Positions 51,101 through 62,896 of a stretch of 64,000 bases of DNA are shown here, in pieces. A program made the translations under genes and the position numbers. The notes under the pieces were generated by a model that saw only the letters and a list, made by a program, of their open reading frames with translations, searched no databases and had not been told where the DNA came from. The stretch lies in assembly GCA_963580455.1 (NCBI GenBank), contig OY756958.1:28284501-28348500 (forward strand), given 5' to 3'. Numbering within the stretch: position 1 is the first letter of the stretch; the number at the start of each line of letters is the position of its first letter. This stretch comes from Euonymus europaeus (taxonomy: Eukaryota; Streptophyta; Magnoliopsida; Celastrales; Celastraceae).

Positions 51101-52777
51101 TTGAAAAGTTGTGCCCTGTACATTAGATTGAAAAGCGCTTCATTGACTTGTAGGTAAATCCCCTCATCTGGAAACTTAGTGTAACACAAATATTACTGAT
51201 ATTGGGCAGTGATCCTCTGTCTCCTTTTGGAGAATGACATTCTCGATCATTCCTAACATTGGCCTTGTCTGTTGATTTGTTAAACTTTAGTTCTTGCGCA
51301 ACATTATTAAGTTGCAAGAGCCATTAATGCTAAATTAGTGAATGTTGCTGTAACTTGTACTTCTTACGATATTCTATAGTATGAAATTCATGACACATAG
51401 CTTTAATCTCCAAATTTCAGGATGCATGCTGCGCCTGTGACAAGCTTATGCCTGAGTGATGATCAACTAATTATAAGCGGTTCTTCTCTTGGTAGCATCA
51501 CAATATCTGGTCTTCTTTCTGATCAGCGGGTAGCCACGCTTAGAAAAACTGATTGCACAGGTTATGCAGTATTTGATAGTTGTCGTAGAATGTTGATCAT
51601 TTGTCTACTGGGAAAGAAAAAAACAGATTGAAAATGGAAATAAAATGTTGATACTTTATGAATGATCTTTTATTTATGGTTGCTTTGGTTTTTTTAACTG
51701 GATATGTCGCCTTCTTGTAATTGCATAAATCCGATGTCAACTTGTACAGGCATAAGGACCTTGTGTTTCAATGCTGCATCACATAAACTTTTTGCTGGAA
51801 CCACTGCTGGATTTGCATCGTGTTGGGACATCAGGTATGCAAATTATGGGCCATACGTCAGTGTTTATTGTTTCATTTTCAACTATCAAAGCTAAAAATG
51901 TTTGAAAGATAGAGGTTACAATCTTCCGAGTAAAATACCATTCAGTTAATTGTCTAAATTCATTTTATGTTTTCAAGTTGAAGCTTTTGTTATATCTAAG
52001 TGAACAATGTTCAACAATGTTAACTATATCCAACCATAAACCTTCATCCCCAGCTACGAGGAAATATGAAGAAATAAAGGAATTTATCTGCTATTATGAT
52101 GAAATGCTAATTTTCAGAAAGACGGTGCAGTTAGAACTTGGATGATAAATAATAGATGATGGAATGTTTAAAACTGCGGCTTTGTGATTTAAAAATTCAT
52201 TCACTTCAGGCCTACAAATCACGAGCTACTTGCACGATATTGTATCATAATGATTGACCAACTGAAAGTTTCTTATGTTAGTACAATGATAATACACGAA
52301 CAAAGTATCGTCTTCTTTCTTTAAGGATAATTCATACAATTTGTGTTTGGTCATTATTTTGAAAGTGAGGAAAACTTAGTTAATAGTCTTTTTTCATTTT
52401 GTTCATACTTTTCGTGCAGGACAATGAGACGCGTATGGGAGACACGGGTGAGTCCTAACGTCGTTTATTCCATGCAACACCAGCGAAATGACACATCAAC
52501 ACTAGTAGTTGGTGGAATAGATGGCGTGCTTCGTGTGTTGGATCAAAACACAGGAGATATCCTTTCAAGCTGTACGATGGACGCACAGATTTTGCCAAGT
52601 TGTCCTGAAAGTGCTAGGGTCATTGAAAGGAGGAAAGGAAGGAGACTTTCGGCGGTCATCCACATTGACAAAATTCCTAAAAGCATCCGTCCTCCCATTA
52701 CATGCCTGGCTGTTGGGATGAAGAAGGTTGTTACAACACACAATAGCAAGTACATTAGATTGTGGAAATTTAATTGA
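48141..52777 (+). CDS. F-box and WD40-repeat protein
   Basis: Likely substrate receptor of an SCF ubiquitin ligase. It resembles the Arabidopsis F-box/WD40 protein At3g52030. Exons: 48141-48394, 48664-48864, 49845-49899, 50037-50135, 50636-50739, 50858-50947, 51421-51560, 51750-51834, 52420-52777; phases close to 461 residues. Seen: the F-box at about 55-98, beginning DIQSLEHDNLCIVFSFLSLF then CSVVCKSWNAIIK, for SKP1 binding; then WD40 blades from about 150 to the end, including VMRLWSLESYKC, IVGCEDGAVRVFDMYS, FAGTTAGFASCWDIR, VVGGIDGVLRVLDQNTGDI and the final YIRLWKFN. The protein ends on a blade, which fits ring closure. Its degradation target is unknown. The N-terminal 50 residues are low-complexity and probably disordered. 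Confidence 0.92.
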
Positions 52778-53436
52778 TTGACAACAAGTCCTGGCAAATG
52801 GTTTGAAATTTGGATGATCTTTTTGCTTACCTCTGTAGTGTATCAAGAGCTCTGTCCCCTTTCTTTGTATCTGTGAATGGAAAACTGATTGGGACATTAG
52901 GTTTTAATTGACACTGGCCGCTCTGCATTGAGGTGTGATTCCGGCCAAAAGAGTTTTTGTTGTTGATGATTGACGGTCGAAAATGCTTTATGGAGGTCGG
53001 AGAAGGGTTCGGGCTGGGTGTTGGTGTTGGCAGTGGAGGTCTTGGTGAGATAAAATGAGTTTATGAGATTTATTTAATAATATATTTAACATTATGGGTG
53101 ATTTTTGTAATTTAATAATTAGATTTGGTGTTTTCATATTCTTGACATGCTAAACATTTTTTTTTATTATTATTACAATTCACCTCTTTTCATCTCACCT
53201 CTGGCCAGGATACAAGAAAGTGAGAAACTCCAAAATGAATAGATTTCGTAGTTTTTTTTTAGTTTTTTTTAAAGAATGAAGACGAGAATGGGCTCAACTT
53301 GGCCCAGCCCATGTTCGAACATTAGGCCCAGGCCTTATGTCCATTGAGATTTGAGGGTTAATCCTTTGACTATCAGAATCAGTAGAAAGTTTCACTGATT
53401 TGAATCCCTAACCCTAGAAATTCCTGTACCCGAGGG
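52778..53436. promoter_or_regulatory. NAA10 promoter with site II and telo-box motifs
   Basis: 53289-53294 TGGGCT, 53301-53312 GGCCCAGCCCAT and 53324-53330 AGGCCCA are site II (TGGGCY) cores on one or other strand. CCCTAACCCTAG at 53406-53417 is telo-box-like and sits 20 bp before the ATG. Site II plus telo-box is the established signature of plant ribosomal-protein and growth-linked promoters, which suits a ribosome-associated acetyltransferase. 52778-53280 holds the F-box/WD40 3' UTR and unremarkable AT-rich sequence. Confidence 0.6.
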
Positions 53437-54317
53437 ATGGTGTGCATAAGAAAGGCGACGATGGAGGACCTGCTGGCGATGCAGGCCTGCAACCTGCTTT
53501 GTCTACCGGAGAACTACCAGATGAAGTACTATCTCTACCACATACTCTCTTGGCCCCATCTTCTCTACGTCGCCGAGGACTACAATGGCCGTATCGTCGG
53601 TTACGTCCTAGCCAAGATGGAGGAGGAGTCCAACGAGTGTCACGGCCATATCACCTCCCTCGCCGTCCTCCGCACACACCGCAAACTTGGCCTTGCTACC
53701 AAGCTCATGAGTGCCGCCCAAGTCGCCATGGAGCAGGTACTTGACCTTCATTCAAGAAGTTTCGTTCTTTTACTAATCAGTAGGTCTGTGCGTTTGTGTT
53801 TGTGTGTATGAGATCAACTCAGATGATACCGATGATAAGATTTTAAAGCTTCTGTCGTTGGAGAATCAAGCTCTGCAGTTTAGCTTTCGGCGATTTTTTG
53901 ATGGCTGAGTGAATATAGTTGTGATTGAGAAGAAAAATTACTCTTTGCATTCTAGATAGTACCACATGTTGATGATCATATATTGCCGGACAGGTTTTTG
54001 GGGCAGAGTATGTGTCACTTCATGTGAGGAAGAGCAATCGTGCTGCGTTTAATTTGTACACTGGAACATTGGGTTATAAGATTCATGATGTAGAGGCAAA
54101 GTATTATGCAGATGGAGAGGATGCATATGATATGAGGAAGCAGTTGAAAGGGAAGCCGAATCATCATCATGGACATCATCACCATCACCATCACCATCAC
54201 CATCATCAGCATGGTGGTGGTTGTTGCTCAGGTGAGCCAAGGAGTGCAGAACCGAGAGGGGATGCGAAATCAGACTCCAAAGTCATGACAGAGTCAGAGT
54301 CGAAATCTGCCAGTTGA
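53437..54317 (+). CDS. NAA10: NatA catalytic subunit, N-alpha-acetyltransferase 10
   Basis: Co-translationally acetylates the N-termini of nascent proteins at the ribosome, with the auxiliary subunit NAA15. Two exons, 53437-53736 and 53994-54317, give 207 residues. Seen: a GNAT domain 1 to about 155 with [32 protein letters not shown], the acetyl-CoA loop [10 protein letters not shown], and [20 protein letters not shown], all strongly conserved from yeast to human. The C-terminal tail has a His-rich tract (11 consecutive His after NHHHG) followed by GGGCC and an acidic/Ser region. The core matches known NAA10 closely, so function is secure. The His tract accounts for a protein slightly longer than Arabidopsis NAA10 (about 192). 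Confidence 0.96.
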
Positions 54318-55766
54318 TGGTTTGTAGTTTTTGTTATTAATGTTATGTTTGTTGGATTTTTCTATGGCTACTCATATTATAGATATTTTTATGAGTGTGT
54401 GATAATGTACTCGAGGATTGTGTGATACATTGACATTTATGTTTACTGCTGCTGCGACTGGCATGGTTATGTAATGTTATTTCGTGCTTTCTTGTGTTAT
54501 ACATACTGAATTGTTTTGCCTAGGGTTTCGTTGCAGTTTTATTCGTGTTTCAATTTTCTGTAGAATTTACCAGCACAAGAAGCTATATGGATTTAATTTT
54601 ATAGTCTGTGTTTTCTTTGCATCCCTCCTGGCCCCACTTGGTAAATAAAATTTTAAAAGGTTGTTTAATGGTTAGAAACTTGCTTGTTTCTGGTGAGTTC
54701 ATTTGTTTATAGTATTGATCCATTAGTCAATTTCTGAATGGATTGGTTATTGGAGTAGCACAAATCAAAGGAAGTTGAAACGGTTTGTATAATAGGTTAT
54801 ATAATTATGCTTCTTCAAAATCATTTTGAATAAACTTATTTTCCATTTGCTTTTAGTATATGTTAGTATGTGCGAATGTTGTAGAGAATGTGATTTCCTA
54901 ATTCACTATTTGATTTATAAAGATATAATTTTTAGGGTGCCTCTTCTCTTAATGCAGTGAAGCGAAGAGAAGAGAAAACTGTAGCTGCATTTCTATATTG
55001 ACCGACTTGTTTGGAGACTTGACGTTATTTGGATGATGGTTGATGAATTTACATATTGTAACAGAAATCTGTTTGCTTTATTAGTATTCATTGTAAAGTA
55101 GGAGTGGCCATGCTGATATGTTTGATTTTCTTTTCTGGTGTAATTTTGGTAATTTTTAGAAGGTAGAGATATAAGAATTATGGTATTCTACATTTCTACT
55201 ATATGATCTTTGTCCTGGTACAAAATTCACCTTCTTTTTGTCTAATAAGCTGACAAAAGGTTGCCATTTAATTTCTTCTTTGAAGTCATTTTAGGATGTT
55301 ATTGTCATTGGGAGGTCTTCACTTATTCTGTACTGCCTTATTTGGTATGTAGCTCCTTAATTCCAGAGTGTTTCTGGCTTTTAACTAATTTTGGATATAG
55401 CCTTGTCCATTAAGGGAGTATCAGATTCAAAGAAATTAATATTGAAATAATTGAATGGTAACTGGAAGTTCATACTCGAAACAAGAGCAGATGCAACACT
55501 GATACTTGATGTTTATCATGTAGAAAAATAATGAGATGAAGAAAGGTCATAGGTTAGGGAGGACTGAAGGAGTCGCTGGGGGCAGTGAGAAATGTTGGTG
55601 ATTTAATTCTTTTATGCTATTCCAAATTGATTTTTTTTGGCTTGGTTTATGGCAATTTTATCATCAAATTGTAGGCTATTTCAAGGTGATTTCCAGGAGA
55701 TTGGAGTGTCTTCCCAGCTTGATAAACAATAATCTGAATGATGAATAGGAGTAGGTCATATACTTT

Positions 55767-55793
55767 TTCTTCTTCTTCTTCTTCTTCTTCTTC
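55767..55793. repeat. (TTC)n microsatellite
   Basis: About nine tandem TTC units, uninterrupted. Confidence 0.9.
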
Positions 55794-56289
55794 TGTAAAA
55801 CCTCTTCTACTACTATTAGTTGTATTATCAATGTTTTAACACTGTGATGCAGGTTTCTATTATGATCACATTCCTTATTTTATCACTCGATCTTTAATTA
55901 GATGAGATGATTGTTGACGGGCGTTGTGCAATGCATGCTTTAATACTTTTTCAATGTTTCCAAGGGAAGCTGTTTTTGTGGATGAGTGTTTGAGACTGTT
56001 GGTTTTACAACAACCCTAGCATTGCAACAGTTTTAAACATAATAGCTCTCTTGCATATTTGGACAAGTGACTGATATTAGTAAAAGTAGGTGGAAAGGTG
56101 CCAAGTTAGGAAGAGTATTTACTGCAGATAGTATGGACCTTCAAAGAAAAATAAGAGATGGTCTTTATGCGATGTAGGCATTATGAATCTGTAATATACC
56201 CTTGTGTTTTTTTAGAAAGTATGACATGGAGACTTTTGCTTCCGTACTGTTTTTGCATAAATAACTTTTAAGAGCTCCTCCATATCCTC

Positions 56290-56292
<3 letters not shown>

Positions 56293-56335
<43 letters not shown>
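56293..56335. repeat. (TA)n microsatellite
   Basis: About 21 uninterrupted TA units. Confidence 0.92.
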
Positions 56336-56336
<1 letters not shown>

Positions 56337-57886
56337 CATAATGAAATTTGAATTACTCTAGGGTTCTAAGTTCTAACCCACCAGAAGAATCTCACACGCC
56401 AAAATTACTTGAAAGGCCAAAGTTGGTGGCTGTCATACTCGAACATATTCATTGTAGAAATTCTTGACTTGTGAAGCGGCTTTATTTATTTAAATATATA
56501 TATTCCTTTGCTTTATTTAAAAGCTCAAGTATATGCATTAACTTTTATCCTATTGACATGTGGCCTATAGCAATAATGTGATTTAATTATCACGTGTTGA
56601 AGTCGGATTTTGGGTTCCTATTTCCTAACCCTACAAGTGGGCCATTTTACAATTTAAAGACTCTCTGGATGTGCTTGGACAGCAGTTATTGGGTACATGG
56701 ATACGTATATATATGATTCTTTGAATTTTAATATGTTTGGATATGATAGTGAAAACTAAACTATTCTGGGTTAATATTGAAGTGCTGACTAGGAATGGAT
56801 AATTTGTATCCGACAAGCAAAAAAAAGAAAAGAAGCTTACTAAATAACACAACCAAGTGTGGGTCATTTGTAAGCAAGTGTTTGTTTGTCTCAACGGGAA
56901 ATTAAAGTTGCTTGATGAGTCACTCAACCGATCATATCAAATATAATAAGAACAGTGGACATATATATACACACACACCTTTTTTTTTTTAAGCTCCAGT
57001 TCATTAATTTTTGTTAATGTGAGTTGGTAAATGAGTAAGTTCCTATTTTTACTTTTTTTTTTTTGGGTAAAAAGATTAACGTGTTTCTCTTGCGGGCAAT
57101 TGACAGTCAGTGAGGGTTCAATCTTCAATACATATATATGTGTTGGTCACTTCTGAGTCTCTTAGTCCTAGATGCTATATCATACCAAATTTGACCAAGT
57201 TATTCAAATACTTCAATGGGCACAGACAATTATCATTTTGTCTTCCAGAATCTTGTTCATTGCAGAGCACCCACCCAACTTCGGACCTTCCTCAAATGAG
57301 ATATATATATATATATATGTATGTATATTTTCTTTGGTGGCATAGAATCCCTGTTCCCACAGCAGCACTAGCAACTTGAGTATGACAAAAAAAAATTAAA
57401 ATTAAAATTAAGATAATGGTTTACAGAGAACGACAGAAGTATTTTTTGTCTACTTTATTCACCATTGACAGGATCAAATAAACAAATACATTTGGAGTTA
57501 AAAAAAATGGTGAGATTCAGTAAAAGTTAAAAAGTAATGGAGGAGTTATCAGTATCAGTAGCAGAATATCCTAAAGATATATGCAATATGTTACAAGAGG
57601 ACATGAAGTAAAAGACACTTTTGTGTCATTGTTGATTTGGAATCTCAGTAGGCTCCCCTCCTTCACAATCATTCCAAATTCCAGACCATCCAACCTAATG
57701 CTTGAGTTTTACATTCAAAAAACCACATCAAACCTACCGTGGATGATCTATCTGGAGCCAATAATAAGCCGAAACCACGTCATCCAACAACATTGAAGTG
57801 ACCAGAGCATGGTCATCACATTGCTGGAACAAAAAATGACTTTCATCAATTTCAGGAGAAGCCATTGCCTTACACTGGTAAGTTTT

Positions 57887-60196
57887 TTAAGTTCTTGCAA
57901 ATCGATGGGGAACTCGCGGTGTAGCCACAACAATATCACGGCCAGACTTAATCAAGTTGACACGATCCTTGATTATTTTATCAAATAACCGATTCTCTGG
58001 ATTCTCTGCATAGCAAACATAATAGCTACTAACGCAGGCGTGTGGTAGTGCCATGGCAATCCTTGTCTGTAGGCAATTGAAAGTGACAATTTTTTTTCAG
58101 TTAGTCATCATGGTTGGGAGAAAAGATTAAGAATGCCTTAGTTGAGCAAATGATCTAGATTAACATAAAGGGTTACCAACCATGAGGTATCCAATGAAGA
58201 ACGCGAGGAGCGAGATGGTGGCCATGAAAGGTTGGTGTACTTTGGCTGTCCAAGCTGCCACAACTATAACACAAATAGATCCACTGCAGCATCCACTGAG
58301 GAAGCAAATTGAGCTCGTTATGTCGGAGTCGGCAATGGCTTCCATTTCTTGACTTTTGAATAGTGACCAAGTGTCTTGTGAAGCTTGCACAAAACCTTTA
58401 CCGTATGCAGCTATCTGTAACAATTTTCATTGCATATTAGGGCCAAATCATTGAGACAAAAACAAGCTTATGCTTAAAAGATCGAAAATTCGATGCAATA
58501 CCTGCACATAAGCCCAGCCATTCCCATATGTGAATATGGACTCCATGACTCTGAGACAACAATGTGCACAAGAAAACATGAACTCATCTTCTCCCTCTAG
58601 CAAGTTTAGAGCGCGAGCGACTATTCTTAGAGCTTCAATAGCTGGTACAAATAGCGATCCAAGACAAGCACTTCCAAGATTCCGAGTCAAGGCTCTTTGG
58701 AAGCAGAACTTAGTACTAGATTGCATTCCTCTGAGATAATACAGAGCAATTACCCTACTGACTGTTAGATTCACAACATTTCTCATGACTTCAGTAGTCC
58801 AGGCCAAGCTCAATACTAATGCAATTATGATCAATGGAGGGAAGTAGAAATTCAATGATCCTATAACAGCTAAAATCCATAGAGACATCCATATGAATCC
58901 AACTCCAAGTGTCAAATAAGTGGGATGATTCAAATCTGGGAATTTCGAAACCGGCTCTAAGGATTTAATCAAAATCTTGCTACTAAACTTGATTCGCTGC
59001 GTGACCCAACAGGCGTATAAGCCATTTCCAATAGCGAAAGCAATAAGACAGACTCCAACTCCATCAGTGGGAGGGTTTTGGAAACAAATTAAGAGAATTC
59101 CAGCGGATAGAGACATGATGAACGAGCTCCATAGTATGAAATGAATCATGAATAGAGGCCAAACTCTTAATGCCTTTTGCCATATGAATGCCAGAGTAAT
59201 GCTCAAGAATGATGCAACCTCAACTTGTGGTAGAAAATACTCCAATACCCTCTTCTCTTTTCTTTTAATCTCATTTGATGCAACTATTAGGCCTTGAATT
59301 CCCTTGAAAACAAGAAAACCAACCAACCCAACAGCCGCAACTGTGTGCAGGAGGAACAAGAAGAGAGAGATTTTGTTTGTGTAATTTCTTGAATTCAGGG
59401 TTGCAATTGACTGATGATCACAAAGAGAAGAACCCACAAAAAACTCACGTTAGTGTCTCAGAAATTCCTTCATAAATGGAAAATCAGACCCCAAAAAATT
59501 CAAAGCCCAAACCAGAAACTTCCGCAAAAGTTATAGGAGGGTCTATAAAATTTCAGTTACTTTTATCTTCTAGTTGAAACCACCAAAGAACTAAAGACAT
59601 AATTTTGTAGCCGACACATATGATAAATTAAATTAGAGTAAATAAGCTTTATAACATCAAATTTTCCAAAACAAATAATTGAAAAAAGAAGAAGAAGCAT
59701 AGATTAAATCACAAGAAAAAAAAAAGTGTTCTTCTTCTTATGCTGCGATCAGATTAGCAGAAACTTACTGGTTGTGGGGTGGGTGTATGACGAGGCTGGA
59801 AAGGGTGAGAAGACTGAGAAGGAGGAGGTGTAGCAACTCTTGAAGCACCATCATTATTGAGGACAACCCTCAAAGGGTTAGTTGGATTTAATCTCTGAAT
59901 CATAGATACATGAAAGTCCCTCCCCTGCTGTTCATCCCCATTACTGTTAATGTTGCTCTCCAATATCATCTTTTCTCTGCCCTCTCCTTTCTCCAAATCT
60001 TTCTCTCCTTCCTCTTCTTTCTTCACTTCTTCTTCTTCTAGTCGCTCACTTTCTCTGAAATCTGCTTCATTCACTCTATGTACCACCTACCAAAATCATA
60101 CACATACATTAAACATGTGAAACCCAATATATCTAAAAAATTAAGAATAAAAAAATAGTCATGGATAAATGATCTCACTGGGTCTGCGGCACCCAT
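57887..60196 (-). CDS. Choline-transporter-like (CTL/SLC44) membrane protein
   Basis: Multi-pass membrane protein of the CTL/PNS1 family, resembling Arabidopsis At4g38640. Exons, high to low: 60196-60179, 60086-59769, 59410-58502, 58414-58181, 58066-57887; 552 residues, the family size. The first coding exon is only 18 nt (MGAADP). Exon 2 encodes a hydrophilic, Glu/Lys-rich then Ser/Pro-rich cytosolic region. Exons 3 and 4 carry about ten hydrophobic segments and the family stretch ending GNGWAYVQIAAYGKGF. The C-terminus has ACVSSYYVCYAENPENRLFD. For exon 3 I chose the acceptor at 59411-59412 because it has a pyrimidine-rich lead; a second in-frame AG upstream lacks one. Plant relatives affect choline or lipid homeostasis and trafficking; the actual cargo of this member is not evident. 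Confidence 0.88.
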
Positions 60197-60850
60197 TAAA
60201 AAATTTCTCTGCTCCCGGAAGGCGGCGTTGGCTGCGGAGGAGGAGGAGATTGTGATGTCTGAAATGTTGGGTCTTGGTCCCTTGGATATGAGGTATTTTT
60301 GTAACTATGTTGTTTATTAGGTGATGTTAGAATCGTTACTGGTTCTAGTCTCTCTTAAATTATTTTCTCCTAAAGAATACGTGGCTCCCACCGGCGATAA
60401 TAAGATTCAGCTGGCGAATGTGCTTCGTGTGTTACACGCACCAAATGAGAAGGAAGTAAAGTGACGTGTCAAAATCAAATTCAAAACTCCGGGAGCCACT
60501 GCAATACGTGAAGGTACATGGAATGACAGAGATCAAACGTCTTGATGAGTAGGTGGACGGATGAGATTGATGCAAAAAATGAGTTGATGATATGCTGTGA
60601 ATCTTACTTCACTGAAAAGACCGAAATAGCCCCAATCATTATTAATTTTTAGTTTAGCGGTAAAAAATAGTTTCATTTATTATAGACTTTTCCTCCCTAT
60701 ATTATATACAAAGATTCAATTCAACCCTTTTTTTTCTTCTTTCCCTTTTGCAAGAGTGCCTTAGCTTACAATTTTTACTTAATGATTCTAACTACTAAAA
60801 TGCACCCCAAACTAAAAAAAAAATCATCACTTCAGGAGGAGTGCTAAATA

Positions 60851-60960
60851 GGATGTTAAAATAGCACTTTTTTTTTGAGAAAAACCATTATATAGAAACC
60901 ACTAAACATGATTACAATCAACAGCAATAAGAGCTCCAGTGGATGTTAAAATAGCACTTT
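60851..60960 (-). mobile_element. 5'-truncated LINE tail with 20 bp target duplication
   Basis: Perfect 20 bp direct repeats (60851-60870 and 60941-60960, GGATGTTAAAATAGCACTTT) flank a 70 bp insert. Read on the minus strand the insert ends in TGGTTTTTCTC followed by a poly-A run that merges with the target repeat. The tail resembles plant L1-type 3' ends, with GTTTAGTGGTTTCTATATAA just upstream. A long direct repeat, poly-A tail and extreme 5' truncation are the mark of L1-type target-primed insertion. Confidence 0.82.
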
Positions 60961-61969
60961 GGATGGTGAATTTGTATATATATCACTTTTAAAAGAGAGA
61001 GAAAGTGGTGGTATAAATAGAAGGAAAGTTAGTTAAGAGAGAAGATGTTGAGTTTTAAACGAGTCGATCGAAAAAACCCTTTTAAGTACTCTATTATACC
61101 AACCCCTATGAGAGTTAATTTTTTATCAATTCATTTTGTCACTATTCATGAAGGTATAATTCAATTATAACGAGCCAATTTATTGACTCCAACGGAGGAG
61201 TCGCTCTTAAGAAGGTAAAATAAGGCTAAAACAATGGAGTAAACTTTACATGATTCCATTAATCCTACTTAATAACATTATAAAATTCACTTTTTACGAG
61301 GTCTCAAGTTTGATTCTCCAGATTCCTTATCTAGTTTATACATTGCCTAATTAATATATATTTTTTGAAATCTTAGATTATGATATTCATATATAATGAA
61401 AAATAATCTCACGGTTAAAGAATTTTTAACTTCGTCCAAACTATTTTACATTATTTTGGTTCACTAGAAAAGTCTTGTGAGAATGATGGGCTTAGAATTC
61501 AATAAAGTAGTTACTTGAATTGGTCTTCCGGTGGCTGTGGAGTGGGGAGGGTGAGGGTTGGACGAGGGTTCTCATAGGAAAATATCTAAATTCGTAATTG
61601 TCTTCGCCCACCCACCCGCCCCCCTACGAATCTTCCTGTCAAAATTATATCATTTTAGACACTGCGAATGATGGGTTCAGTACCATTTTATGACCAAAAT
61701 TATTTTACAAAAAGAGCAAAAATGCAATTTTGTATTTTAATGGAGTGCAAGATTGAACCATTTAATGGGAGCTGGAGTGGAGGTCCCAATTTGCCCATTA
61801 TTGAATTCAAGTCCCACGTGACAGAAAGATTGTGGCGGCTAATGAGTCTGCACAACAGTACTTTATACTGAATATAAAAATATATTTTGTTGATGTAATT
61901 ATATTGAAAAATATGTCTGTCTAAATTTTATGTAATATAAGTGGGTCCAATAAAGTGTCGCCATTGCGT

Positions 61970-62320
61970 GGGAAATTGCAATAATAGTTTTTTAAGAGAG
62001 AAGATATAATGTATACAAATGTGTGTTTTTAATAATGTGACTGCATTCGAAAATGTGTATGTGAATTTTTTTTTTTAAAAAATAAGACTCAGTATTAATT
62101 TTTCTATAATTTTGTAAATGAATGAATAATGAAATAGAATAGTAGATGTTTTGTTAATGAAAAAAGGAGAAAAATATATAGAAATTTATATTTTGATATG
62201 TTGTTGTATTGAAAAAAGTGTTTTTATAATACAAGTATGTAATTTAAATTTTTACATAACAAAAAATGGGATGCAAAATTAATTTTAATGAGAAAGAAAA
62301 TTTGATTATTGCAATTGCCC
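61970..62320. mobile_element. MITE-like element with GGGAAATTGCAATAAT ends
   Basis: GGGAAATTGCAATAAT at 61970-61985 recurs as the reverse complement of ATTATTGCAATTGCCC at 62305-62320, with one mismatch, and the similarity continues weakly inwards. About 350 bp, no coding. I could not see a clear short target duplication. Outside it, CACAACAGTACT...TACTG occurs on both sides (about 61851 and 62323), which may belong to an older event. Confidence 0.55.
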
Positions 62321-62767
62321 TACACAACAGTACTCTGTACTGGGTGACTTGGATCCACCTCACAATGTCTCATGTGTCTCTGTCCATATTTTTATTTAAA
62401 AAATTAAATAATAAATATCATTTATAATTCTGCACCAACCAAATCATGCACATTTTTTATAGCCAATTTTGTCCCCTATCCCTTTTTTTTTTTGGGGCAA
62501 ATAGAGGAGATACTACAAGCCAAAAATATTTGGGGATTATGCCCACAATCCAAAAAAAGTTTAAGATCAAACAGAAAAGACTTTCAACGCAACAAGACTT
62601 TTGAGCAATGATCTGCCACTCGTAACTAGTTATAATGCCTACAAAACTTTGAAACCCGCCTATAACTTATGAGAAGCAAATGCTAAAATGGAGTGAAAAT
62701 GAATATCAAAGTAGTGAAAAAGCAGCAAATATATGGATAAACTCCCACTTCATTGTACTTTACCGCA

Positions 62768-62896
62768 TTATGACTCTTTCTTTGCTCCACCGGCAGACTC
62801 TACAGATGGTTTGACAATACTCAGTTGGCCACCTTCCTTGTTAGCAAGGGTGGCTGCCTTTGCCTCATTACATTGGTTTATGAACTTGGTCAGCTC
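62768..62896 (-). CDS. Probable last exon of a gene leaving the window
   Basis: An open segment following a TTTGAGCAG acceptor at 62897-62899 encodes 42 residues and a TAA: ELTKFINQCNEAKAATLANK, then a Gly/Ser/Lys-rich end GGAKKES. Codon use and amino-acid composition look coding, but I do not recognise the family. No further exon is evident on the minus strand between 62897 and 64000, so the preceding intron would exceed 1.1 kb. It could instead be a chance open frame. Confidence 0.4.
   Translation of the reverse strand, partial: ELTKFINQCNEAKAATLANKEGGQLSIVKPSVESAGGAKKES

Larger units (their letters stand above)
54318..57886. other. Long intergenic region, NAA10 to choline-transporter-like gene
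   Basis: 3.6 kb between convergent genes, without a recognisable gene. The first few hundred bases are probably NAA10 3' UTR (AATAAA at 54643-54648). It contains a TTC microsatellite (55767-55793) and a long TA microsatellite (56293-56335). About 57430-57886 is probably the 3' UTR of the minus-strand gene. The middle is unique-looking AT-rich sequence. Confidence 0.5.
60197..62767. other. Intergenic region with small transposon remnants
   Basis: 2.6 kb with no recognisable gene. The left part is the promoter and leader of the choline-transporter-like gene; an in-frame stop lies near 60312 and no earlier in-frame ATG exists. It holds a LINE/SINE-like tail insertion (60851-60960) and a MITE-like inverted repeat (61970-62320). 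62400-62767 is probably the 3' UTR of the last gene. Confidence 0.5.

Noticed and set aside
54015..54240. Minus-strand open frames opposite the NAA10 tail
   Set aside because: They are Met/Val- or Asp/His-repeat shadows of the CAT/CAC His tract.
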